From Acidobacteriota bacterium (GTDB taxonomy: Bacteria > Acidobacteriota > Terriglobia > Terriglobales > SCQP01), in NCBI GenBank assembly GCA_021823305.1, contig JAKAOE010000135.1:1-5960 (forward strand): DNA of 5,960 bases, read 5' to 3'. Below the pieces are notes generated by a model. It was not told the origin of the DNA. It ran no database searches and saw nothing but the letters and a program-made list of their open reading frames with translations. Positions 1 through 4,256 of this stretch are shown here, piece by piece; the first letter of the stretch is position 1; each line of letters begins with the position of its first letter. The translations under genes and the position numbers were made by a program.

Positions 1-96
1 CTAAACCAACCCTGTCGGGCGTCATCGCGGCTCCGCCCCGGCGCTGGTCGCCGCCGCCGGGGCTTGCCGGCGTGCGCGCAACAGCGCAGAATACAT

Positions 97-106
97 TGTA
101 GCTACA
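97..106. promoter_or_regulatory. Perfect 10-bp palindrome, candidate operator of the BrnTA-like module
   Basis: TGTAGCTACA is a perfect palindrome in an AT-richer patch (about 88-106) just before the relic toxin frame. TA operons of this type are commonly autorepressed by the ribbon-helix-helix antitoxin binding short palindromes near the promoter, so this may be the old operator. TACATT at 92-97 could serve as a -10 box, but no convincing -35 box lies at the usual distance. Bases 1-96 show no gene that I can support. The operator role is inference. Confidence 0.35.
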
Positions 107-109
107 CCA

Positions 110-412
110 CGGGAGTACCCCGCACACGCCCGGAGCGGTGAACACCGGGCGCGGCAACTTGGAGACGCCCTGAGCGCCAGCGGGCGTCCGTTGCCGGGGA
201 TCGAAGCTCGGCCACAGCCCGACCAACGGGAGGGCGTCCCAAGTCAGGGGTGGCCGTGCCACTTCGCCTTTGTCGGGCCAACGCGAGCGGGCCGCATGCT
301 ATTCGTGGTCGCAACGTTGCGGGGCGATGCGATTCGGCCAATCACCGCGTTCCCCGCTCGCCGAAATATGCGGGTGTTGTACGCGAAATTCACTGCGGGA
401 GAGAAAAAATGA
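110..412 (+). pseudogene. BrnT-like toxin remnant, N-terminally truncated and carrying the 114-bp in-frame element
   Basis: The frame that ends at TGA 410-412 encodes, after base 262, FAFVGPTRAGRMLFVVATLR followed by GDAIRPITAFPARRNMRVLY. This is the pattern of the C-terminal half of BrnT-family ribonuclease toxins (a GR-L-VV strand, then IRPI-A and a basic R-x-x-Y helix). The stop overlaps the downstream antitoxin start as ATGA, the usual toxin-antitoxin arrangement. Upstream in the same frame comes SGEHR (134-148), interrupted by the 114-bp repeat. Deleting the repeat gives SGEHR-FAFVGPT, which reads like the normal BrnT core. The N-terminal half (the usual E/W-D-x-x-K-x-x-x-N-x-x-K-H-G region) is absent, and no ATG lies in frame; the only usable in-frame starts are weak, such as TTG at 191 inside the repeat. 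The frame is open back to TAA at 2-4 but does not look like toxin there. Probably inactive. The family call rests on pattern recognition and is moderately secure. Confidence 0.6.
149..262 (+). repeat. 114-bp in-frame palindromic repeat, copy 1 (inside the toxin relic)
   Basis: It is identical, base for base by eye, to 436-549 (offset 287), and the identity stops abruptly at both ends. Nested inverted repeats are visible: ACTTGG (157-162) with CCAAGT (239-244), GACGCCCT (164-171) with AGGGCGTC (231-238), and CCGTTG (188-193) with CAACGG (224-229). An alternative local hairpin pairs GACGCCC (164-170) with GGGCGTC (182-188). The length is 38 codons, and the toxin frame reads it without a stop, giving a peptide that includes QLGDALSASGRPLPG and ends GWPCH. 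The same peptide is produced in copy 2. No target-site duplication is obvious. Confidence 0.9.
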
Positions 413-837
413 ACCGCAAAGCGGCCAAGAGCATTGCGCGGCAACTTGGAGACGCCCTGAGCGCCAGCGGGCGTCCGTTGCCGGGGATCGAAGCTCGGCC
501 ACAGCCCGACCAACGGGAGGGCGTCCCAAGTCAGGGGTGGCCGTGCCACCCCATCAATCTGCCCGCATTCGCCTCCGAGCGGGAGGAGGCGGATTGGTGG
601 GACACGCACAAATCCGAAGTGGACGACTTTCTGCGGCGCGCCCACCAGGCAGGTGCGGTAACACGCGGATCGTTGCTCCGCCATTCGGCCCCGTCCACGC
701 AGACGACGATCCGGCTGCCGAACGCCGACATCCGCCGCGCCCGTACGCTAGCCGCCAGGAAGGGTCTGCGTTACCAAACCTATATCAAGATGCTCATCCA
801 CCAAGGCATCGAACGCGAGGAAAAGACCGCAAGCTGA
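409..837 (+). CDS. CopG/BrnA-family antitoxin with a 38-residue in-frame insertion
   Basis: A 142-residue protein. ATG 409 is chosen because a GGGAGAG ribosome site precedes it and it overlaps the toxin stop as ATGA. Residues 49-67 (PINLPAFASEREEADWWDT) are a hallmark of CopG-type antitoxins of type II TA systems. The C-terminal segment (about 99-137), TTIRLPNADIRRARTLAARK followed by GLRYQTYIKMLIHQGIERE, is the ribbon-helix-helix DNA-binding domain, with the beta strand TTIRLP and a YQTYIKML helix. Such antitoxins neutralise a BrnT-type ribonuclease by direct binding and repress their own operon. Residues 10-47 are encoded entirely by repeat copy 2. Without them the N-terminus reads MNRKAAKSI-PINLPAF, a typical start for the family. 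The frame is otherwise intact, so a protein is probably still made. Whether it still binds a toxin is unknown; the neighbouring toxin is truncated. Confidence 0.82.
   Translation: MNRKAAKSIARQLGDALSASGRPLPGIEARPQPDQREGVPSQGWPCHPINLPAFASEREEADWWDTHKSEVDDFLRRAHQAGAVTRGSLLRHSAPSTQTTIRLPNADIRRARTLAARKGLRYQTYIKMLIHQGIEREEKTAS
436..549 (+). repeat. 114-bp in-frame palindromic repeat, copy 2 (inside the antitoxin gene)
   Basis: Identical to 149-262. The inverted repeats here are ACTTGG (444-449) with CCAAGT (526-531), GACGCCCT (451-458) with AGGGCGTC (518-525), and CCGTTG (475-480) with CAACGG (511-516). It occupies exactly codons 10-47 of the antitoxin, between ATT (I9) and CCC (P48). The reading frame inside the repeat is the same as in the toxin copy, although the two host genes lie in different frames of the window. 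Confidence 0.9.
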
Positions 838-856
838 CGATCGGCAACGGCAAGCC

Positions 857-1795
857 CTACCCCAACGCGATCGTCTCCCCGCTAATGTGCCCCGCGTCCG
901 CACTGGCGAAAAACACGCACGCCGGCGCCGCCTCCTCCGGCTTGGCCCCGATCCCGATCACCCCGTTGACGCGAATCCCGCGCTCCCGCAACTGCTGCGC
1001 CAGCGCCCGCGTGAACGCATGCATCGCCCCCTGCGTGGCGGCGTAGTCCAGCGGCGCCGCCTCGCCGCCCAGCCCCTCGGCCATCCCGACGGCGATGATG
1101 GCCCCGCCCCGCGCCATCCGCGGCGCCGCCGCCTGCGCCATCAGAAACAGGCTATGCACGCTGCTCTTGAACGCGCGGTCCCAGTCCTCGTAGCGCAACT
1201 CCTCGAGCGCCCGCCCCTGCGCCGCGTGCCGCGCCGCGTGCACCAGCACGTCCAGCTGCCCGTACTCCGCCACCGCCCGCTCCACCGCCTGCCGGCAGAA
1301 GTCCGGCTCGCGCACATCGCCCGGCAGCAGCAGCGCGTGCTGCCCGGCGGCCTCGATGTCGCGCCGCACCTCCTCGGCCCCGCTCAGCTCGCCCGGTGCA
1401 TACACCAGCGCTGCATCCGCCCCCTCGCGCGCGAACAGCCGCGCCACCGCGCGCGCGCCGCCGCCGTCGCCGCTGAGCAGCGCGACCTTGCCCGCCAGCT
1501 TCGCCGCCGGCCGGTAACCCGGCGCCCGCCGCTGCGCCCGCGTCTGCGTCTTCGCCTCGGCCGCCGCCTCGCCCGCCGTTTCCACTTTCCCCCGCCGCGC
1601 CGCGGGCCGCGCCGTGGCGCCGGCGAAGCTGCGGCCAATCGGCACCACGCGCGCCTTCCCCTTCGGCTTCGCCGCCGTCGCCTCCTCCGCCGCCGGCCTG
1701 CCCTCCGCGGCCTCGGCGTAAGACGGCTCCGCGCCGCCCCTGAACGGCACCACGCCCACCGCCGCCCGCTTCTCTCCACCACCCTTTTTGGCCAT
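857..1795 (-). CDS. SDR-like protein with degenerate active site and Ala/Lys/Arg-rich N-terminal extension
   Basis: 312 residues. The start is ATG at 1795 (MAKKGGGEKR); the open frame continues upstream but only as low-complexity sequence. Residues 1 to about 98 are Ala/Lys/Arg/Glu-rich and probably disordered. From about 101 it follows the classical short-chain dehydrogenase fold: GKVALLSGDGGGARAVA (102-118) at the dinucleotide-binding loop, PGDV (158-161), LDVLVHAA (181-188) in place of the usual NNAG, and YAATQGAMHAFTRALA (251-266), then RVNGV and a C-terminal GHISGETIALG. Tyr251 is kept, but the usual Lys four residues later is Gln255. The catalytic Ser position reads Gly-Met (237-238), and TGxxxGIG is altered. 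About 30-35 residues normally found between RVNAVAPG and PEEVAPA are missing. It may bind a nucleotide or partner without catalysis, or be decaying; the substrate cannot be guessed. It converges on the antitoxin gene with 19 bp between the stops. Confidence 0.8.
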   Translation of the reverse strand: MAKKGGGEKRAAVGVVPFRGGAEPSYAEAAEGRPAAEEATAAKPKGKARVVPIGRSFAGATARPAARRGKVETAGEAAAEAKTQTRAQRRAPGYRPAAKLAGKVALLSGDGGGARAVARLFAREGADAALVYAPGELSGAEEVRRDIEAAGQHALLLPGDVREPDFCRQAVERAVAEYGQLDVLVHAARHAAQGRALEELRYEDWDRAFKSSVHSLFLMAQAAAPRMARGGAIIAVGMAEGLGGEAAPLDYAATQGAMHAFTRALAQQLRERGIRVNGVIGIGAKPEEAAPACVFFASADAGHISGETIALG

Positions 1796-1898
1796 CCTCA
1801 GCACAGATGCCGCAATAGCCGCGATAAGCCGCCCGCCGCGGCCGGCCCGCACCCCCGGAACCGGGTAAAAATAGCGCGCCGAAAAGTAAAGCCCCCGC

Positions 1899-1918
1899 GG
1901 GCGGCGAGATCTCCGCCC
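1899..1918. promoter_or_regulatory. Inverted repeat upstream of hicB, candidate operator
   Basis: GGGCGG (1899-1904) and CCGCCC (1913-1918) are separated by 8 bases containing AGATCT, just upstream of the -10 box of hicB. The position fits autorepression of a TA operon by its antitoxin. In such GC-rich DNA, 6-bp arms can arise by chance, so this is tentative. The rest of 1796-1924 is the divergent intergenic region between the SDR-like gene and hicB. Confidence 0.3.
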
Positions 1919-1924
1919 CCGGTC

Positions 1925-1930
1925 TATACT
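1925..1930 (+). promoter_or_regulatory. -10 box of hicBA, six bases before the GTG start
   Basis: TATACT matches the sigma-70 -10 consensus at five of six positions in a very GC-rich setting. It lies six bases before GTG 1937, so transcription would be expected to begin at or next to the start codon, giving a leaderless message. No good -35 box is seen at 17-18 bp, which may indicate dependence on an activator or weak expression. Confidence 0.55.
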
Positions 1931-1936
1931 GGCCCC

Positions 1937-2164
1937 GTGCACCTTTCCATCGAAGTCGACCGCGAGGACGACGGCCGCTGGATCGCCGAGGCGCTCGAAC
2001 TCCCTGGCGTCATGAGCTACGGCGGGACGCGCGAAGAAGCGATCAGCAACACGGAAAGGCTGGCCATCGAGGTCATCGCCGACCGCATCAAGCACGCGGA
2101 GCTCCCGCCCTCGGCCCTGAGCGTCACCTTTCAGGTGCTGCGTGAGCAACTGGCCGGCGACTAA
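1937..2164 (+). CDS. hicB: HicB-family antitoxin
   Basis: 75 residues from GTG 1937. The sequence MHLSIEVDREDDGRWIAEAL, then ELPGVMSYGGTREEAISNTE, shows the HicB partial RNase-H-like fold: a beta strand, the D-x-D-G-x-W-I-A turn, the E-LPG-x-x-x-x-G motif, and an EEA-containing helix. No C-terminal helix-turn-helix or ribbon-helix-helix domain is present, so this is the short, HicB-like form that neutralises HicA by binding it. The 3' end overlaps hicA by 23 nt, indicating translational coupling. The order hicB-hicA is the reverse of the classical E. coli order but is common. No in-frame ATG is available nearby, and the -10 box right upstream rules out a more distal start. Confidence 0.85.
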   Translation: MHLSIEVDREDDGRWIAEALELPGVMSYGGTREEAISNTERLAIEVIADRIKHAELPPSALSVTFQVLREQLAGD

Positions 2165-2354
2165 ATCGCGACGCGTGCTCGCCGCCCTCCAGCGCATCGG
2201 CTGGAGCATAAAACGGCAGAGCGGCTCCCACAAGCTCCTGGCACGCAGCGGTTGGCCGGACTACGAATTCGCCTTCCACGACGGCGACGAGCTCGGGCCA
2301 AAGATACTAAGCCGCATCGCCAAGCACACCGGCCTCCGCCCCACCGACCTCTAG
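2142..2354 (+). CDS. hicA: HicA-family mRNA interferase toxin
   Basis: 70 residues from GTG 2142, inside the end of hicB. The fold is that of a small double-stranded-RNA-binding-like protein: helix (SRRVLAALQRIGW, 9-21), strand (SIKRQ), then GSHKLL with the presumed catalytic His30, further strands (YEFAFHDGDELG), and a C-terminal helix (ILSRIAKHTGL). HicA cleaves mRNA and slows growth unless bound by HicB. Length and all motifs are as expected for the family and no lesion is seen, so this appears to be the one complete TA module in the window. GTG 2142 is preferred because residues 1-12 align with usual HicA N-termini. Confidence 0.87.
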   Translation: MSNWPATKSRRVLAALQRIGWSIKRQSGSHKLLARSGWPDYEFAFHDGDELGPKILSRIAKHTGLRPTDL

Positions 2355-2417
2355 GACGCACCACACTGAAGATCCCCAGTCCCCGCACGCCGCTCCCGCG
2401 CTTACGCAGGCTCGAGT

Positions 2418-2624
2418 TCAGACCGCGACCTCAACCTGCCTGGTCTCGATGGTCAAGGGCAGCCCGCGTTCGGCTCGCACTTCGAGGCAAAGCCCAATCG
2501 CCTCGCGGATGCTCTTGAGTGCTTCGGCCTTGGTCGAGCCCTGACTCACGCAACCGGGGATGGCCGGGCACTCCGCGACCCAAGCGCCAGTCTCGTCACG
2601 GACGATGGTCACGGTGAAGGTCAT
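2418..2624 (-). CDS. Solitary HicB-like antitoxin
   Basis: 68 residues from ATG 2624. MTFTVTIVRDETGAWVAECP, then AIPGCVSQGSTKAEALKSIR, shows the HicB-like core: a strand, D-E-T-G-A-W-V-A, the C-PAIPGC-S-G motif, and a helix with EAL-x-x-I-x-E-A. The following LEVRAERGLPLT is also typical. No DNA-binding domain and no adjacent hicA were found. Downstream on its strand lies only the convergent hicA of the other pair, whose stop is 63 bp away. It differs clearly from the other HicB in sequence, so it is not a recent copy. It could be an orphan antitoxin, a spare neutraliser of the neighbouring HicA, or a relic of a lost pair. Confidence 0.8.
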   Translation of the reverse strand: MTFTVTIVRDETGAWVAECPAIPGCVSQGSTKAEALKSIREAIGLCLEVRAERGLPLTIETRQVEVAV

Positions 2625-2630
2625 GCGGGT

Positions 2631-2659
2631 ATGCTACCGCGCGCTCCCTACTCCAGCAA
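2631..2659 (-). promoter_or_regulatory. Promoter of the solitary hicB-like gene
   Basis: On the minus strand, TTGCTG (2659-2654) and TAGCAT (2636-2631) are separated by 17 bp, a good sigma-70 match. The -10 box ends six bases before ATG 2624, again implying a leaderless transcript. A 10-bp-stem hairpin (2658-2685) touches the -35 box. Confidence 0.5.
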
Positions 2660-2685
2660 GCAGCGCCCGGGGCCCGGCGCTGCTT
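2658..2685. repeat. Perfect 10-bp inverted repeat with 8-base loop
   Basis: AAGCAGCGCC (2658-2667) pairs with GGCGCTGCTT (2676-2685) around the loop CGGGGCCC. There is no T tract on either side, so a classical terminator is unlikely. It abuts the -35 box of the minus-strand hicB-like gene and may be an operator or a small palindromic element. Confidence 0.6.
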
Positions 2686-2690
2686 AGGCG

Positions 2691-2960
2691 CGCCGCGCGT
2701 TCTCCCCCGCCACGAGCCCCCGCCTTTTCACAAATGCTAGCGGCGCGCGGGCGGCGTCAGCGACAACCCGACCGCGAGCGCGGCCGCCGTGAGCTGGCGA
2801 GCGCGAACTTTCGTGGACAGCGCGGGCGCGAATTCCACCTCCCCGGCCGAGCCCGCCCTGGCGCATTCAAAGCCCGGGCGGGACGACGACGCAGCACGCC
2901 GCGCATCGCCCCGCCCGGCTCGTAGACGCTGGCGAAGGAAGGCCAACGCTGCGCAGTCCA
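2691..2960. other. GC-rich intergenic stretch without a supportable gene
   Basis: Several overlapping open frames exist on both strands, but all are Arg/Ala/Pro-rich, have no recognisable domain, and are typical of chance frames in high-GC DNA. No RNA gene or long repeat is evident. It may be the footprint of a deleted gene, such as a partner of the solitary HicB, but nothing recognisable remains. Confidence 0.5.
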
Positions 2961-2961
2961 A

Positions 2962-2990
2962 CTGCCAAATGGCAATTACCACACAATAAT
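2962..2990 (+). promoter_or_regulatory. vapBC promoter
   Basis: CTGCCA (2962-2967, four of six matches to the -35 consensus) and AATAAT (2985-2990, five of six to the -10 consensus) are 17 bp apart. The -10 box ends six bases before ATG 2997, implying a leaderless or nearly leaderless message. No Shine-Dalgarno sequence precedes the start. Confidence 0.5.
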
Positions 2991-2996
2991 GGCAAT
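2963..2996. promoter_or_regulatory. Candidate VapB operator with repeated half-sites
   Basis: TGCCA (2963-2967) and TGGCA (2970-2974) form an inverted repeat across the -35 box. ATGGCAAT occurs at 2969-2976 and again at 2989-2996, exactly 20 bp apart, i.e. about two helical turns. AbrB-type antitoxins bind such sites as dimers and repress their own operon together with the toxin. The repeats are visible; the binding role is inferred. Confidence 0.5.
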
Positions 2997-3269
2997 ATGC
3001 CTGCAAGCGTCACGCTCGACAAGGCTGGCCGCGTTGTCCTGCCGAAGCCCCTACGCGACGAGTTGCATCTTTCGCCCGGCGACACCCTCGACGTCTCCGT
3101 TGAGGGCGAGGCAATGACGCTGCGGCCCAGGCGCGCGGCGCCGGCACTGCAAAAAGAACGCGGTGTCTGGGTCTACCGCACCGGCGAACCGCTCACCGTC
3201 GAAGAAACGGACGAAGTCATCCAGCGCATCCGCAACCAGCGGGCGAGCCAAGCGCTCGGCGAGTCATGA
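2997..3269 (+). CDS. vapB: VapB antitoxin of the SpoVT-AbrB family
   Basis: 90 residues. Positions 4-45 (SVTLDKAGRVVLPKPLRDEL, then HLSPGDTLDVSVEG) match the swapped-hairpin AbrB DNA-binding domain: the D-K-A-G-R-V-V-L-P-K-P-LR motif and the L-x-x-GD-x-L-x-V strand are textbook. The C-terminal half, with GVWVYRTGEPLTVEETDEVI then QRIRNQR, is the typical toxin-wrapping tail, where VWV-x-G-P and a basic helix contact the PIN active site. The stop overlaps the vapC start as ATGA. The gene is intact although its toxin is disrupted. It probably still represses its promoter and could act on related toxins elsewhere in the genome. Confidence 0.88.
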   Translation: MPASVTLDKAGRVVLPKPLRDELHLSPGDTLDVSVEGEAMTLRPRRAAPALQKERGVWVYRTGEPLTVEETDEVIQRIRNQRASQALGES

Positions 3270-3622
3270 AGGCGCTCCTCGACACGTCGGTCCTCGTCCC
3301 CGCTTTCTACGCCGACCACCCGCACCATTCCGATAGCCTGGATCTGCTCCTCCGCTTCGAAAAGGGGCAGGCCTGCTTTGCTGCGCACAGCTTCGCCGAG
3401 GTCTACTCCACCCTGACCGGCATGCCGCCCAGGCAACGCGTGGCAGGAGACACCGCGCTACTTTTCCTCGACGACGTTCGCCAACGTCTGACGCCGATCG
3501 CCCTCGACCCGGCCGAATACCTCGAAACCATTCGCGCCGCCGCCGCGATGAACCTCGCCGGCGGCGCCGTCTACGACGCCGTCATCGGCCGCTGCGCGCT
3601 CAAGGCCAAAGCCGAAACCCTA

Positions 3623-3740
3623 GAACCTGTCTCATAATTGGTGCGCCGAGCCCTGCCCGCCGCGGACCTGCGGCTTTTCACCAAGAAAAGCCGCACGCAA
3701 TCCCCAGTTGGCCGTTCGCAGGGCATTATGAGACAGGTTC
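3623..3740. mobile_element. 118-bp MITE with perfect 16-bp terminal inverted repeats and TA target duplication
   Basis: GAACCTGTCTCATAAT (3623-3638) is the exact reverse complement of ATTATGAGACAGGTTC (3725-3740). Both ends are flanked by TA (3621-3622 and 3741-3742), the expected target duplication. Removing element plus one TA repairs the vapC frame, which fixes the boundaries. Inside are nested inverted repeats: GCCCTGC (3650-3656) with GCAGGGC (3718-3724), and a strong central hairpin. There is no coding capacity, so it would need a transposase in trans. A TA target suits IS630/Tc1-mariner relatives and some IS5 subgroups; I cannot identify the parent. Confidence 0.92.
3670..3694. repeat. 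Perfect 10-bp hairpin at the centre of the MITE
   Basis: GCGGCTTTTC (3670-3679) pairs with GAAAAGCCGC (3685-3694) around the 5-base loop ACCAA. As RNA it would be very stable, and could act as a transcription terminator-like or processing signal for vapC transcripts, though no U tract follows. Confidence 0.8.
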
Positions 3741-3871
3741 TATTCACCTGGAACGCAAAGCATTTCCTGCGCCTCCCCGAACCCATCGCCCGCCGCGTCC
3801 AGCGCCCCGGCCACACCCCTCCAACCCGGCCTTGACCGCGGCAAAACAAAGTGGCGGGCCACTCCCAGCCG

Positions 3872-4015
3872 CTACCGCGGCGCCGGTGCCGCCAGCGACA
3901 GGCCCAGGTCGCGCGCCGCTGCCGCTTGCTCCCGATCCGCGGTAAGCACGGATGCGCCCGCGGCCATGGCCATGGCAAGAAGCAGGCGAGCAGCACGCTC
4001 GCATCGCTCTAGGTC
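3872..4015 (-). pseudogene. Possible C-terminal remnant of a PIN-domain toxin downstream of phd
   Basis: Immediately after the phd stop, one minus-strand frame reads DLERCERAARLLLAMAMAAG, then ASVLTADREQAAAARDLGLS, and ends at TAG (3874-3872). The A-x-x-x-GA-x-x-x-TAD-R pattern, a helix followed by a strand ending in T-A-D, is what the last quarter of VapC/FitB-like PIN proteins looks like, and a PIN toxin is the usual partner of a Phd antitoxin. There is no start codon at the expected coupling position and the first three acidic motifs are absent, so most of the toxin has been deleted. The match is short; a chance frame cannot be ruled out. Confidence 0.4.
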
Positions 4016-4256
4016 AGAACCGCTCCCGCCGGCGTGCGCGTATGACCTCCTGGCTCATCGCCCGGCCCCTGATCTTGATCGAGGCTCGAAACGCCGCCAG
4101 GTCGCGCGGCCGCCGTCTTACGCCATCGGGAGCGACCAGCCGCGCCACGACCCGCCCCCGCCGCTCGATCAGGACTTCGGCCCCCGCACGGGCGCGATCC
4201 AGCCAACGGCGCAGATTTTGGCGTGCCTCCCGGACACTGATCGTATAGCAGACCAT
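4014..4256 (-). CDS. phd: Phd/YefM-family antitoxin
   Basis: 80 residues from ATG 4256 (MVCYTISVREARQNLRRWLD, then RARAGAEVLIERRGRVVARL). This is the Phd N-terminal DNA-binding domain: YTIS-x-x-EAR-x-NL-x-x-x-LD helix, the AG-E-V-I hairpin, and RGRVVARLV. The C-terminal tail (51-80) is Arg-rich and would normally wrap the toxin. The open frame extends upstream to 4484 but that part is low-complexity Arg/Gly sequence, so ATG 4256 is chosen. TAGGCT on the minus strand (4269-4264) is a weak -10 candidate seven bases before the start. Its toxin seems reduced to a fragment. Confidence 0.82.
   Translation of the reverse strand: MVCYTISVREARQNLRRWLDRARAGAEVLIERRGRVVARLVAPDGVRRRPRDLAAFRASIKIRGRAMSQEVIRARRRERF

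Larger units (their letters stand above)
3266..3835 (+). pseudogene. vapC: VapC PIN-domain ribonuclease toxin, split by a MITE
   Basis: The first part (3266-3637) encodes 123 residues beginning MKALLDTSVLVPAFYADHP. Asp6, Glu45 (FAEVYSTLT) and Asp104 (VYDAVIG) are the acidic metal ligands of PIN nucleases. At codon 119 the protein abruptly turns into EPVS and stops at TAA 3635-3637, which lies inside the MITE's left repeat. After the element, at 3743-3835, the same frame continues with FTWNAKHFLRLPEPIARRVQ, the usual C-terminal strand and helix of this PIN group (the T-W-N-x-x-H-F motif carries the fourth active-site position). Excising the element with one TA gives AETL-FTWNAKHF and an ordinary 149-residue VapC. 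The truncated product lacks motif four and is probably inactive or unstable. The insertion totals 120 bp, so the frame is kept and the only in-frame stop is the TIR's TAA. Confidence 0.88.

Noticed and set aside
270..1046. 258-codon plus-strand open frame
   Set aside because: Overlaps the CopG antitoxin and the SDR-like gene in other frames; composition is typical of a high-GC shadow frame.
887..1936. Long plus-strand open frame upstream of hicB and in frame with it
   Set aside because: It lies opposite the SDR-like gene, is Arg/Pro/His-rich with no domain, and the -10 box at 1925-1930 and HicB alignment place the real start at 1937.
2684..3085. Several short open frames in the GC-rich stretch before vapB
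   Set aside because: All overlap each other, are Arg/Ala-rich and lack domains or ribosome sites.
3638..3835. Independent 65-codon gene downstream of the shortened vapC
   Set aside because: It consists of MITE sequence followed by the C-terminal piece of vapC in the original frame, so it is part of the split gene.
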